NCBI GenBank assembly: GCA_910587285.1
Contig: CAJULM010000022.1
Coordinates: 4,759-42,700 of the forward strand
From: an uncultured Oscillospiraceae bacterium
Lineage (GTDB): Bacteria > Bacillota > Clostridia > Oscillospirales > Oscillospiraceae
Direction: 5' to 3'
Length of the DNA stretch: 37,942 nucleotides
Shown: piece by piece, positions 13,617 to 22,674 of the stretch
Layout: the number at the start of each line of letters is the position of its first letter
Position numbering within the stretch: the first letter of the stretch is position 1
Made by a program: the position numbers and the translations under genes
Notes under the pieces: generated by a model
Database searches by the model: none
What the model was told of the DNA's origin: nothing
Seen by the model: the letters and a program-made list of their open reading frames with translations, nothing else

Positions 13617-14747
13617 ATGGCAGAAGGAAAACGCGCCGCGCCGCGGCAGCCCTCTCAGCCTCAGCCCCGCCCCAAAAAGCGGGTCAAGCGCCGCCGCAGC
13701 GCCGGAGCCAGAGTGGCCGGAGCCTTTTTGTACGCCCTGTTCGTCATCGGCCTGTCCGCCGTGCTGGCCACCCTGGGCTGGGTTTGGGCCTGCGACCTGC
13801 TGGGCCTGAACAAAGAATACGCCTCCACCGAAATCACCATTGAGGAGGATACCCGATTCTCCGACGTGGTGGACACGCTGGAAAAGGAGGGGCTGATTGA
13901 GTACAAGTTCCTGTTCAAGCTGTACGCCGCCTTCTCCCACGCCGAGGAGAAGATCGCCCCGGGCAAATACGAGCTGAATACCGAGATGGACTACCGCGCC
14001 CTGGTGTCCAACATGGGGGTGTCCTCCGCTACCCGGCAGACCACGGACATCACTATCCCGGAGGGCTATACCATCGACCAGGTCTTCGCCCTGCTGGACG
14101 AGCGGGGCGTGACGTCGGTGGACAAGCTCCAGGACATGGCCGCCAACTGGAACTACGCCTTTGACTGGCTCCAGGGCATCCCCCTGGGGGACTACCACCG
14201 CTTGGAGGGCTACCTGTTCCCCGACACCTACACCTTCCAGCTGGGGGAAAACCCCAAGTATGTCATCAACAAAATGCTGGTGAACTTCGACGCAAAGATG
14301 GATGAGTATATGGCCCGGTTCAGCGGTGAGGAGGCGGCCTATTCCCTCCATGACATTGTGACCATCGCCGCCATGATTGAGAAGGAGACCGACGGCGAGG
14401 ACTACAAAACCATCGCCTCCGTCATCTACAACCGCCTGGAGAACCCCGCCGCCGAGACGGTGGGCTACCTCCAGATCGACGCCACCCTGGTCTACCTCAA
14501 CGGCGGCAAAATGCCCACCCTGGCCGACCGGGAGATCGACTCCCCCTACAACACCTATAAGTACCAGGGGCTGCCCAAGGGGCCCATCTCCAACCCCGGC
14601 ATGGCCTCGCTGATGGCGGCCATGAATCCGGAGGACACCAAGTACTACTTCTATGTCCTCAACCCGGAGACCAAGCGGCATGAGTTCAGCCGCACCTACG
14701 CCGAGCACGACGCGCTGGTCCAGCGCTATCAGAGCAATGGCGGTTAA
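13617..14747 (+). CDS. mltG: Endolytic peptidoglycan transglycosylase MltG (YceG)
   Basis: 376 aa; ATG 13617 is preceded by AAGGAG. A basic, Pro-rich cytoplasmic tail (about 1-30) is followed by one membrane helix (about 34-56), a LysM-like region and the YceG catalytic domain. Landmarks: ITIPEGYTIDQV, LEGYLFPDTY, the catalytic Glu motif AAMIEKET (E255), and YKYQGLPKGPISNPG. MltG cleaves nascent glycan strands at the outer membrane face and sets glycan length. The next gene starts inside its last codons. The mltG-U32 order matches the yrrL-yrrN/yrrO region of Bacillus. Confidence 0.96.
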   Translation: MAEGKRAAPRQPSQPQPRPKKRVKRRRSAGARVAGAFLYALFVIGLSAVLATLGWVWACDLLGLNKEYASTEITIEEDTRFSDVVDTLEKEGLIEYKFLFKLYAAFSHAEEKIAPGKYELNTEMDYRALVSNMGVSSATRQTTDITIPEGYTIDQVFALLDERGVTSVDKLQDMAANWNYAFDWLQGIPLGDYHRLEGYLFPDTYTFQLGENPKYVINKMLVNFDAKMDEYMARFSGEEAAYSLHDIVTIAAMIEKETDGEDYKTIASVIYNRLENPAAETVGYLQIDATLVYLNGGKMPTLADREIDSPYNTYKYQGLPKGPISNPGMASLMAAMNPEDTKYYFYVLNPETKRHEFSRTYAEHDALVQRYQSNGG

Positions 14748-15951
14748 GCCGGAGCTGCTCTCCCCCGCGGGGGACCGGGAGCGGCTGGACATGGCGCTGG
14801 CCTACGGCGCGGACGCGGTGTATCTGGCGGGCAGCGCCTTCGGGATGCGGGCCTTTGCCGGAAACTTCGACCGGGAGGGGCTGGCCCAGGCGGTGCAGAC
14901 GGCCCACCGGAAGGGCGTCCGGGTCCACGTCACCTGCAACACCATGGCCCGCAACGGCGAGGCGGCCCAGCTGCCGGAGTACCTGGAGTATCTGGACGCC
15001 ATCGGCGCGGACGCGGTGATCGCCGGCGGGGTGGACGTGCTGGATCTGTGCAAGCGGCACGCGCCCCATGTCCAGGTGCATATGTCCACCCAGACGGGCA
15101 TCACCAACTATGAGATGGCCCGGGTGTGGCACGAGCTGGGGGCCAGCCGGGTGATTCTGGCCAGGGAGCTGTCTCTGGACGAGGTGGCGGAGCTCTGCGC
15201 CAAGGCCCCCCGTGGGCTGGAGGTGGAGGCCTTTGTCCACGGCGCCATGTGCGTGTCCTACTCCGGCCGGTGCCTGCTGAGCAACTATATGACCGGGCGG
15301 GACGCGGCCCGGGGGGCGTGCGCCCAGCCCTGCCGCTACCAGTACGCTCTGATGGAGGAGAAGCGCCCCGGGGAATATTTCCCCGTGTTTGAGGAGAACG
15401 GCGAGACCTTTATCCTCAACAGCCGGGATATGTGCATGATCGATCACATCCCCGAGCTGATGGCGGCGGGGGTGCACTCGCTGAAAATCGAGGGCCGGGC
15501 CAAGAGCGCGTATTACGCCGCCATGACCACCGCCGCCTACCGCCATGCCATCGACGGGGCGGCGGAGGGCAGCCCGCTGGACCCCCTGTGGCGGGCCGAG
15601 GTGGACAAGGTGAGCCACCGGCACTACTCCACCGGTTTTTGGTTTGGCCAGCCGGGGCAGTACACCGATTCCGCCCGGTATATCCGGGACTGGCAGGTGC
15701 TGGCCGTGGTTCGCTCCTGCGATGGACTGGGCAGCGCTGTGCTGTCCCTGCGCAACAAATTTTCCGCCGGGGACGAGATCGAGGTGGTGGGTCCCGATGT
15801 GCCCGCCTTTTCCATGGCCGCCCCCATGATGGCGGATATGGATGGCTTTGAGCTGCGGGAGCCCCGGCATCCCCAGATGGAGTTTCGCATGAAGCTGCCC
15901 CGGCAGGTCCCGCCCCTGTCGGTGGTGCGGGCGTGCCGGCCCAGCTCATAG
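14737..15951 (+). CDS. U32 family peptidase, probable tRNA 5-hydroxyuridine (TrhP-type) factor
   Basis: 404 aa from ATG 14737, overlapping mltG by 11 nt with no strong ribosome site, so translation is likely coupled. The TIM-barrel N-terminal part starts PELLSPAGDRERLDMAL. The U32 signature region contains EAFVHGAMCVSYSGRC and GACAQPCR, whose cysteines bind an Fe-S cluster in TrhP (YrrN/YrrO/YegQ). Related proteins form ho5U34 in tRNA from prephenate-derived chemistry. The family also contains collagenase-annotated members. The context beside mltG supports the tRNA modification role. Confidence 0.9.
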   Translation: MAVKPELLSPAGDRERLDMALAYGADAVYLAGSAFGMRAFAGNFDREGLAQAVQTAHRKGVRVHVTCNTMARNGEAAQLPEYLEYLDAIGADAVIAGGVDVLDLCKRHAPHVQVHMSTQTGITNYEMARVWHELGASRVILARELSLDEVAELCAKAPRGLEVEAFVHGAMCVSYSGRCLLSNYMTGRDAARGACAQPCRYQYALMEEKRPGEYFPVFEENGETFILNSRDMCMIDHIPELMAAGVHSLKIEGRAKSAYYAAMTTAAYRHAIDGAAEGSPLDPLWRAEVDKVSHRHYSTGFWFGQPGQYTDSARYIRDWQVLAVVRSCDGLGSAVLSLRNKFSAGDEIEVVGPDVPAFSMAAPMMADMDGFELREPRHPQMEFRMKLPRQVPPLSVVRACRPSS

Positions 15952-15959
15952 CGCGACGA

Positions 15960-16018
15960 TAGCTGCGCAGGGGAGCTTGGACTGGAGCGAGAGCAAAAGC
16001 CCAGCCGCCGCGCAGCGG
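15960..16018 (+). repeat. Degenerate R-like element (R5)
   Basis: Intergenic stretch with GCTGCGC/GCGCAGC ends and an internal GGGAGCTTGGA block shared with R1 and R3, but without the full conserved termini. It is probably a decayed or divergent member. Confidence 0.35.
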
Positions 16019-16046
16019 GGGCGTGAATGGAAACGCACGGATATGA

Positions 16047-16076
16047 AATCTGCCTGGGCAAAGGCCCAGGCAGATT
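16047..16076. terminator. Perfect 13-bp hairpin after the U32 gene
   Basis: 16047-16059 pairs perfectly with 16064-16076 (loop aaag). No T-run follows, so termination is uncertain; the right arm touches the candidate -35 of the CDF gene. Confidence 0.5.
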
Positions 16077-16104
16077 GCTATATGCCCATCCTTGGGCATA
16101 CTAT
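16075..16104 (+). promoter_or_regulatory. Candidate CDF promoter with an operator-like palindrome in the spacer
   Basis: TTGCTA (16075-16080), an 18-bp spacer and TACTAT (16099-16104). The spacer holds a perfect 8-bp inverted repeat, TATGCCCA (16081-16088) and TGGGCATA (16093-16100), in a typical repressor-operator position. The repeat could equally form an RNA hairpin if transcription starts upstream. Confidence 0.45.
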
Positions 16105-16132
16105 ATGATAAATTAAGAGAGGAGGCCGCGCT

Positions 16133-17293
16133 ATGCTGGACGCAGTTCTGCGCCGCCTGATTCCCAACTACACTCAAACCCACGATCCCGCCGTCCGGGA
16201 GCGGTACGGCCTGCTGGCCGGAGCGGCGGGGCTGGGGCTGAACCTGCTGCTGTTCGCCGCCAAGCTGCTGGCGGGCATACTCACAGGGGCCATCTCCGTC
16301 ACCGCCGACGCCTTTAACAACCTGTCTGACGCGGCCGGGTCCGCCGTCACCCTGGCGGGGTTCAAGCTGGCCGCCCAGAAGGCGGACGAGCGCCACCCCT
16401 TTGGCCACGGCCGGCTGGAGTATTTGGCGGGGCTGGCGGTGTCCCTGCTCATCCTGTTGGTGGGGGTGGAGCTGGGGCGGGAGTCCATTTCGAAGATTCT
16501 CCGGCCGGAGCCCGCTGTGTTTACCCCGCTGGCGGCGGTGCTGCTGGCCGCGTCCATTTTGGTGAAGCTGTGGATGGGCTGGTTTTACGCCGCCCTGGGA
16601 GGGCGGGCCCAGTCCCCCGCTCTGGCTGCTGCTGCGGCGGACGCCCGGTCGGACGTGCTGGCCACGTCGGCGGTGCTGGCGGGGTTGGTCGTGGCCCACT
16701 TCTTCCAGGTGCAGCTGGACGGCTGGCTGGGCCTTTTGGTGGCGGCGCTGATCCTGCGCACCGGCTGGGGGGCCGCCCGGGACACCCTGGACCCCCTGCT
16801 GGGGACGCCGCCCGCCCCGGAGATGGTGGAGGACATCGAGCGCTTCATTCTGAGCGAGGGGCGGATTGTGGGCGTTCACGACCTGGTGATTCACGACTAC
16901 GGCCCCGGGCGGCGGATGATGTCCGTCCACGCCGAGGTGCCCGCCCAGAGCGCCCTGGTGGAGATACACGACGTCATCGACCGGGTGGAGCGGGCGCTGC
17001 GGGCGCGCTTCGGGCTGGAGGCGGTGATTCATCTGGACCCGGTGGACGCGGGCGACCCCCGCACCGGGCGGCTGCGCTCGGTGGTGGCGGGGCTGGCCCG
17101 GGAGCTGGACGGGGCCGCCACCGTCCACGATTTGCGCTGCTCGCCGGAGGGGGAGCTGGCCTTCGACGTGGTGGTGCCCTATGAGTCGCCCCTCACCGAC
17201 GAGGAGGTGCGCGCCGCCCTGACCCAGCGGCTCTTGGAGCGGGAGCCGGACTGTAGGCCCGTGATTGAGGTGGATCGGTCCCACGTCTTATAA
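16133..17293 (+). CDS. Cation diffusion facilitator transporter, probable Mn2+ efflux
   Basis: 386 aa; ATG 16133 follows GAGGAGG. Six membrane helices are expected, followed by a cytoplasmic ferredoxin-like domain (from about residue 215) and an extra C-terminal half-domain. The metal sites read NNLSD in TM2 (N62, D66) and DARSD in TM5 (D170, D174). The NxxxD plus DxxxD pattern, lacking the TM5 His of zinc exporters, is characteristic of Mn-type CDFs such as MntE and MneP. HPFGHGR follows TM2. Mn export is therefore likely. The upstream palindrome is a candidate metal-responsive operator. Confidence 0.9.
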   Translation: MLDAVLRRLIPNYTQTHDPAVRERYGLLAGAAGLGLNLLLFAAKLLAGILTGAISVTADAFNNLSDAAGSAVTLAGFKLAAQKADERHPFGHGRLEYLAGLAVSLLILLVGVELGRESISKILRPEPAVFTPLAAVLLAASILVKLWMGWFYAALGGRAQSPALAAAAADARSDVLATSAVLAGLVVAHFFQVQLDGWLGLLVAALILRTGWGAARDTLDPLLGTPPAPEMVEDIERFILSEGRIVGVHDLVIHDYGPGRRMMSVHAEVPAQSALVEIHDVIDRVERALRARFGLEAVIHLDPVDAGDPRTGRLRSVVAGLARELDGAATVHDLRCSPEGELAFDVVVPYESPLTDEEVRAALTQRLLEREPDCRPVIEVDRSHVL

Positions 17294-17427
17294 AATTCGC
17301 CTTGTTTACAAAAACCTGTGGAAATTTGACATGGTTCGGCTTATAATAAAAGAAATTAGTGTTCTGATGAAGAGGCGGTTCGGGAGGGGCAAGTTCCTCC
17401 CCTACATTGAAGAAAGGGTGTATAACC

Positions 17428-18111
17428 ATGCCCCGCACAATTTTGATCGTAGAAGACGATAAAAACATTGCCGACCTGCTCCGGCTCTATCTGGAGAAGG
17501 AGGAGATGACCTGCCACGTGGCGGGGGACGGCCTGGCCGGACTGGAGAAGTTTCAGCAGGTCCAGCCCGACCTGGTGCTGCTGGACATCATGCTCCCCGG
17601 TATGGACGGCTGGGCGGTGTGCCGGAAAATCCGGGAGACCTCTAAGGTCCCCATCATCATGCTCACCGCCAAGGGCGAGCTGGAGGACAAGGTGTCCGGC
17701 CTGGAGATGGGGGCGGACGACTACATCACCAAGCCCTTCGAGGCCAAGGAGGTGGTGGCCCGCATCCACGCGGTGCTGCGCCGCTTCGGCGAGGAGGAGC
17801 AGCCGGAAAAACGCCTGAGCTTTGACAAGCTGGTGGTCAACCTGGATTCCTATGAGCTGCTGGTGGACGGCAAGCGGGTGGACACCCCGCCCAAGGAGCT
17901 GGAACTGCTCTACCACCTGGCCGCCGCCCCCAACCGGGTGTTCACCCGCAATCAGCTGCTGGACGAGGTGTGGGGCTTCGATTACTTTGGCGACAGCCGG
18001 ACGGTGGACGTGCACATCAAGCGCCTGCGGGAGAAGCTGGAGGGCGTGTCCGACCAGTGGAGCCTGAAGACCGTCTGGGGCGTGGGATATAAGTTTGAGG
18101 TGACTGCTTGA
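17428..18111 (+). CDS. OmpR/PhoB family response regulator
   Basis: 227 aa; ATG 17428 with GAAAGGG upstream (an in-frame ATG at 17407 has no good site). The receiver domain has the acidic pair VEDD, phospho-acceptor D53 in LLDIMLPG and the TKPF lysine. The winged-helix output domain (about 128-225) ends in WGVGYKF. It overlaps the kinase gene by 4 nt. A TATAAT at 17342-17347 lies upstream but without a convincing -35. The adjacent HtrA suggests an envelope-stress or wall-related regulon (inference). Confidence 0.95.
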   Translation: MPRTILIVEDDKNIADLLRLYLEKEEMTCHVAGDGLAGLEKFQQVQPDLVLLDIMLPGMDGWAVCRKIRETSKVPIIMLTAKGELEDKVSGLEMGADDYITKPFEAKEVVARIHAVLRRFGEEEQPEKRLSFDKLVVNLDSYELLVDGKRVDTPPKELELLYHLAAAPNRVFTRNQLLDEVWGFDYFGDSRTVDVHIKRLREKLEGVSDQWSLKTVWGVGYKFEVTA

Positions 18112-19529
18112 AAACCATGTATGGCCGGCAGTTCGCCACCATGGTGGGTATGGTGCTGCTGTCCTTCCTCTTGCTGGGGGCCTCCTTCGCCACCCTGAGC
18201 TATCAGTATACCATCCGGGAGAAGAAGGACACTCTGGAGAGAAACGCCAAGTATATCGCCCAGTTTACCTCCGACTCGGTGAACACCGTCGGAGAGCTGG
18301 TATGGCAGACCCCTGCCTTCCAGAGCTACCTCAGCTCGGTGGCCCAGGTGTCGGACACCCATGTGCTGGTGGCCACTCCGGAGGGAACCATCCTCTACGC
18401 CACCCAGGGGGACAGCGAGCTTTCTCAGATGCAGTACGCTCCCCTGTCCCAAATCATGGTGGATCAGATTACGTCGGGGACGTTTGTGGGCGTCACCGAT
18501 CTGGGCGGACTGTATGCGGAGGCCCGGTATTTGGTGGGGCTGCCGATCACCAGCGACACGGGGTTTTTGCAGGGGCTGGTGGTGGTGTCCTGCTCCGCCT
18601 CCAACATCAGCGGAATGTGGCAGGACCTGTTTTCCATTCTGCTGGTGACCACCCTGGCGGTGGTGCTGATCGCGGCCATCATCAGCTCAGTGACCAGTAT
18701 GCGCCAATCTCAGCCCATCAAAGAGATCGCCGCCGCCGCCCGTCAGTTCGGCCTGGGCCAGTTGGACGTGCGGGTGGACGTGGGCTCCCGCCGGGACGAG
18801 GTGGGCGAGCTGGCCGAGGCGTTTAACACCATGGCCGAGTCCCTGTCCCGCAGTGAGCAGCAGCGGGCGGAGTTTATCGCCAACGTCTCCCATGAGCTGA
18901 AAACCCCCATGACCACCATCGCCGGCTTTGCCGACGGCATTTTGGACGGTACCATCCCCGCCGACCAGGAGCGGCACTATTTGGGGATCATCTCCTCGGA
19001 GACCCGCCGCCTGTCCCGGCTGGTGCGCTCCATGCTGGACCTGTCCCGGCTGCAGTCCGACGAGCGGTGCGCCCAGCAGCAGTTTGACATCAGCGAAACC
19101 CTGGTGCGCACCCTGGTGGCGCTGGAGGGCAAGGTAAACGGGAAAAACCTGGAGGTGGACGCTCAACTGCCCGACGAGCCGGTGCCCGTCTGGGGCGACC
19201 AGGACGCCATCACCCAGGTGTGCTATAACCTGCTGGACAATGCCATCAAGTTCTCCAAGGCGGACGGCGTGCTGGGCATCGGGGTGAGCGTGAAGGGGGC
19301 CAAGGCCACCATCGCCATCAGCAACCAGGGCAGCACCATCCCCCCGGAGGAGCTGTCGCTGATTTTCGACCGCTTCCACAAGACCGACCACTCCCGCAGC
19401 GCGGACCGGGACGGCGTGGGGCTGGGATTATATATTGTGAAGACCATTCTCAACAGCCACAAGGAGACAATCCACTGCACCAGCGAGGATGGCGTGACCA
19501 AGTTTGTGTTTACGCTGACGCGGGCATAG
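18108..19529 (+). CDS. Sensor histidine kinase
   Basis: 473 aa from a TTG that overlaps the regulator stop; GAGGTG lies 6 nt upstream, which favours TTG over the ATG at 18117. TM1 is about residues 10-32, then an extracellular sensor region of about 145 residues, TM2 at about 180-202, a HAMP linker, and a HisKA domain with H262 in NVSHELKTPMT. The HATPase domain follows (N box NLLDNAIKFS, G box DGVGLGLYIVK). It is the partner of the upstream response regulator; the signal is unknown. Confidence 0.94.
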   Translation: MKTMYGRQFATMVGMVLLSFLLLGASFATLSYQYTIREKKDTLERNAKYIAQFTSDSVNTVGELVWQTPAFQSYLSSVAQVSDTHVLVATPEGTILYATQGDSELSQMQYAPLSQIMVDQITSGTFVGVTDLGGLYAEARYLVGLPITSDTGFLQGLVVVSCSASNISGMWQDLFSILLVTTLAVVLIAAIISSVTSMRQSQPIKEIAAAARQFGLGQLDVRVDVGSRRDEVGELAEAFNTMAESLSRSEQQRAEFIANVSHELKTPMTTIAGFADGILDGTIPADQERHYLGIISSETRRLSRLVRSMLDLSRLQSDERCAQQQFDISETLVRTLVALEGKVNGKNLEVDAQLPDEPVPVWGDQDAITQVCYNLLDNAIKFSKADGVLGIGVSVKGAKATIAISNQGSTIPPEELSLIFDRFHKTDHSRSADRDGVGLGLYIVKTILNSHKETIHCTSEDGVTKFVFTLTRA

Positions 19530-19571
19530 GCCCCGGCGAAGCCGCTCTGATTTGTGTTAGGAGGTTTTCCC

Positions 19572-20876
19572 ATGGACAACTATTTATCGTCTCGCTGGCC
19601 CAAGGGACCGGGCATTCAGCCGCCCCCGGTGCCGGAGCGCATCCCCGCAGCCCCGCCGAAGGAAAAAACCAAATGGTCCCTCCGGCGCTGGGCGGTGTCC
19701 ATCCTGTGCGTGGTGCTGTGCCTGGCTCTGCTGGGCGGGATCAGCTTCTGGGCGGTGAGCGGCCTGGCCGAGCTGCTGGCCGGGTTGGAGCTGCCTGAGC
19801 GCCCGGATGACCCTTCCCCCTGGCACAGCCGGAATGTGGCTTTTGGGAATTCGGACTGGAGCACGGACGACCTGCCCTGGGGGGAGCCCAACCCGGCGGT
19901 GCAGCTCTCGCTGAGCCCGGCGGCGGACGTGGCGCTGTCCGGCCGGGAGATTCATGAGTCGGCCTTGCCCAGCATTGTGTACATCGAGGCCGAGGAGAAG
20001 GGAGCCTTCGGGCTGGCCACCCATGCGGGCACCGGCGTCATCGTCACCCGCGCTGGCTATGTGCTCACCAACTATCACATCATCGACGAGACGAACCGGG
20101 TGCGGGTGATTCTGCTCACCGACCCCAACCGCGCCTATCACGAGGCCCAGGTCATCGGCTTTGACCAGGAATTTGACATCGCCGTGCTCAAGTTTGACGC
20201 GGACGGCCTGGACCTCACCCCCGCCCAGCTGGGGGACTCCGTCCAACTGGCCGTGGGCGACCCGGTGTACGCCCTGGGCAACCCCATGGGCAATCTGCTG
20301 GGCACCATGACGGAGGGCATTGTCTCCGCCCTGAACCGGGAGAGCGAGGTGGAGAGCAGCGGCATGGGCATGATTCAGACCTCCGCCGCCCTCAATCCCG
20401 GCAACTCCGGCGGCGCGCTCCTCAACGAACAGGGGCAGGTGGTGGGCATCACCAGCGCCAAAATCTCCGGCCTGGAGCGGGAGAGCGGGGACGCGGTGGA
20501 AAACTCCGTCATCATTGAAAATCTGGGGCTGGCCCTGCCCATGTCGGACATTCTGCCCTTCGTCAACCGTATTTTGGCCACGGGAAAGAGCTGGCGGCCC
20601 TCCATCGGCATCACCTGCTCGGAGGCGGAGATGAACGGCCGAACGGGCATCCGGGTGGCCACGGTGGAGGAAAATGTCCCCGCCCGGCGGGCCGGGCTGC
20701 AGGAGGACGACCTGATTGTGTCCGCCAATGGCGCGGCGGTGGCCACCCTGGCCGAGCTGCGCCGGGAGATTTACCGCACAGGGGCGGACGAGGAGCTGCA
20801 CTGCATTGTGGTGCGGGACGGGGTGGAGCTGCCCATCAGCTTCGGCCTCATTGACAAATTGGAGGAAACGGAATGA
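19572..20876 (+). CDS. HtrA/DegP-type trypsin-like serine protease with PDZ domain
   Basis: 434 aa; ATG 19572 follows TAGGAGG. A Pro-rich cytoplasmic tail is followed by one membrane helix (about 45-65), a linker, the protease domain and a C-terminal PDZ domain (about 335-425). The catalytic triad is visible: H169 in TNYHIID, D202 in EFDIAVLKF and S279 in NPGNSGGALL. It is an extracytoplasmic quality-control protease. Its location right after a two-component system suggests co-regulation; no separate promoter was evident in the 42-nt gap. Confidence 0.95.
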   Translation: MDNYLSSRWPKGPGIQPPPVPERIPAAPPKEKTKWSLRRWAVSILCVVLCLALLGGISFWAVSGLAELLAGLELPERPDDPSPWHSRNVAFGNSDWSTDDLPWGEPNPAVQLSLSPAADVALSGREIHESALPSIVYIEAEEKGAFGLATHAGTGVIVTRAGYVLTNYHIIDETNRVRVILLTDPNRAYHEAQVIGFDQEFDIAVLKFDADGLDLTPAQLGDSVQLAVGDPVYALGNPMGNLLGTMTEGIVSALNRESEVESSGMGMIQTSAALNPGNSGGALLNEQGQVVGITSAKISGLERESGDAVENSVIIENLGLALPMSDILPFVNRILATGKSWRPSIGITCSEAEMNGRTGIRVATVEENVPARRAGLQEDDLIVSANGAAVATLAELRREIYRTGADEELHCIVVRDGVELPISFGLIDKLEETE

Positions 20877-20880
20877 CCGG

Positions 20881-20920
20881 CGCGAGGGCGGCCCCCAACT
20901 CAATGGGAGCCGCCCTCGCG
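20881..20920. terminator. 12-bp perfect hairpin between htrA-type gene and birA
   Basis: CGCGAGGGCGGC (20881-20892) pairs with GCCGCCCTCGCG (20909-20920). No T-run follows, so it may be a partial terminator or an mRNA 3' stabiliser within a read-through transcript. Confidence 0.5.
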
Positions 20921-20943
20921 GACAGGAAAGGGGCGAAGGAAGG

Positions 20944-21921
20944 ATGGATCGGGAACAGGTTGCGGCGCTGCTGGCGGGAGCGGAGGGCCACGTCTCCGGG
21001 GAGGAGATGAGCCGAAAGCTGGGGGTGACCCGGGCGGCGGTGTGGAAGGAGATCGACGCGCTGCGCCGGGCGGGCTGGCCCATTGAGTCGTCCACCCGGA
21101 AGGGGTACCGGCTGTCCGGCCCGCCCCCCGCCCTGTCCGGCCCCTATATCTCCGCCCAGCTGGGCCGGGGCAGCCTGTTTGCGGGGAAGGTGCTGGTGGA
21201 GCCGTTGGTGGACTCCACCAACACCCGCCTAAAGGCCATGGCCGCCGCCGGCGCCCCGACGGGAACCGCCCTGCTGGCGGAGGAGCAGAGCGCCGGGCGG
21301 GGCACCCATGGCCGCTCCTTCCAGTCCCCGAAGGGGGACGGGCTGTATCTGTCGGTGCTGCTGCGGCCCGGCCCCACCAGGCTGCAGGACCTGCTCACCC
21401 TCACGGGCTGGGTGGGGGTGGCGGCCCGAGAGGCGGCGGAGCGGGCCAGCGGCGCGCCGGTGGAGATCAAATGGCTCAACGATTTGTATCTCAACGGGAA
21501 GAAGCTGTGCGGGATACTCACCGAAGTGTCCTTCCTGGGGGAGAGCGGCGAGCCGGACTACGTGGTGGCGGGCATGGGAATCAACATGAACCAAACCGCC
21601 GGGACCTTCCGGGAGCAGGGGCTGGAGGATATCGCCACCTCCCTGGCGCTGGAGGGCTATCCCGTGGAGCGCAACCACCTGGCGGTGTGCCTGCTGCGGG
21701 CGCTGGAGGAGATGAATGGGGCCTTCCCGGCGGGACGGGAGGACTATCTGGAGCGCTACCGCGCCCACTGCCTTACGGTGGGGCGGCGGGTGTCCTTTGA
21801 GACGGGGGAAGGCGTGCGCTCCGGCACGGCCCAGGGAATCGACGATTATTTTGCGCTGCGGGTGACGGAGGACGGCGGCGGAGCGCACACCGTATCCTCC
21901 GGCACGGTGAAACTGCTTTGA
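20944..21921 (+). CDS. birA: Biotin--[acetyl-CoA carboxylase] ligase / biotin repressor BirA
   Basis: 325 aa; ATG 20944 preceded by a purine-rich AAGGAAGG. The N-terminal winged helix (SGEEMSRKLGVTRAAVWKEI, about 17-36) indicates a repressor-type BirA. The central catalytic domain carries GRGTHGRSFQSP (biotinyl-AMP loop) and KWLNDLYLNGKKLCGIL. A C-terminal SH3-like domain completes it. It attaches biotin to carboxylase carrier proteins and probably represses biotin genes. It is followed within 20 nt by an orphan response regulator. Confidence 0.95.
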   Translation: MDREQVAALLAGAEGHVSGEEMSRKLGVTRAAVWKEIDALRRAGWPIESSTRKGYRLSGPPPALSGPYISAQLGRGSLFAGKVLVEPLVDSTNTRLKAMAAAGAPTGTALLAEEQSAGRGTHGRSFQSPKGDGLYLSVLLRPGPTRLQDLLTLTGWVGVAAREAAERASGAPVEIKWLNDLYLNGKKLCGILTEVSFLGESGEPDYVVAGMGINMNQTAGTFREQGLEDIATSLALEGYPVERNHLAVCLLRALEEMNGAFPAGREDYLERYRAHCLTVGRRVSFETGEGVRSGTAQGIDDYFALRVTEDGGGAHTVSSGTVKLL

Positions 21922-21940
21922 CAGACGGGAGGGACGGCAT

Positions 21941-22618
21941 TTGCGCATCCTGGTGGTAGAGGACGAGCCCCGGCTGGCGGAGACGCTGACGCAGCTGCTG
22001 CGGGACGGGGGCTATGAGGCGGACACAGTGGAGGACGGCCTCCGGGGGCTGGAGCTGGCCCAGAAGGGGACGTACGGCCTTTTGGTGCTGGATGTGATGC
22101 TGCCTGGGCTGGACGGGTTCGGCGTGTGCCGGGCGCTGCGGGAGAAGGGGAAGTCCGTGCCCATCCTGATGCTTACAGCGCGGACGCAGGTGGCGGACAA
22201 GGTGGCCGGGCTGGACTGCGGCGCGGACGACTATATGACCAAGCCCTTTGCCCCGGAGGAGCTGCTGGCCCGCGTGCGGGCCCTCACCCGACGGCAGGGA
22301 GAGAGCCCTGCCCAGGAGCTGGCGTTCGCCGACGTGCGCTTAGACGCCGCTGCCCATACCCTCAGCCGGGGGGAGCGTTCGGTGCAGCTCTCCCCCAAGG
22401 AATTTGAACTGCTGCGGTTGCTGATGGAGCGGGCGGGGTCGGTGTGCTCCAAGGGGATGATTTTGGAGCGGCTGTGGGGCGGAGAACCGGCAGAGGACAA
22501 CAATGTGGAGGCCTATGTCTCCTTTTTGCGGAAGAAACTGTTCTATCTTGACGCCCGGACGACAGTTGTAAACCTACGCAAAGTGGGCTACCGGCTGGAG
22601 GACGGGGAGAAGGCATAA
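21941..22618 (+). CDS. OmpR family response regulator without an adjacent kinase
   Basis: 225 aa from a TTG at 21941 with GGGAGGG upstream. The receiver domain has VVEDEP, phospho-acceptor D51 (LVLDVMLPG), LMLTAR and MTKPF. The winged helix (about 125-220) includes SPKEFELL and VNLRKVGYRLE. It is probably co-transcribed with birA, and a terminator follows at once, so no histidine kinase is in the operon. In many genomes this type of regulator is followed by its kinase. Confidence 0.93.
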   Translation: MRILVVEDEPRLAETLTQLLRDGGYEADTVEDGLRGLELAQKGTYGLLVLDVMLPGLDGFGVCRALREKGKSVPILMLTARTQVADKVAGLDCGADDYMTKPFAPEELLARVRALTRRQGESPAQELAFADVRLDAAAHTLSRGERSVQLSPKEFELLRLLMERAGSVCSKGMILERLWGGEPAEDNNVEAYVSFLRKKLFYLDARTTVVNLRKVGYRLEDGEKA

Positions 22619-22650
22619 AAACGGCGGCGCTGTATGCGCCGCCGTTTTTT
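22617..22650. terminator. Bidirectional intrinsic terminator
   Basis: AAAAACGGCGGCGC (22617-22630) pairs with GCGCCGCCGTTTTT (22636-22649), loop tgtat, followed by T. It serves the response regulator and the convergent citrate synthase. Confidence 0.92.
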
Positions 22651-22674
22651 GCAGGTCGGAAGCACGGTTTGGGC

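Noticed and set aside
15952..16132. Metal riboswitch (yybP-ykoY or NiCo) before the CDF gene
   Set aside because: The conserved cores of these classes are absent; only two simple hairpins and R-like sequence are present.
17311..17347. TTGACA followed by TATAAT upstream of the response regulator as a promoter
   Set aside because: The spacing is only about 10 bp, too short for sigma-A; the TATAAT may be used with a poor -35.
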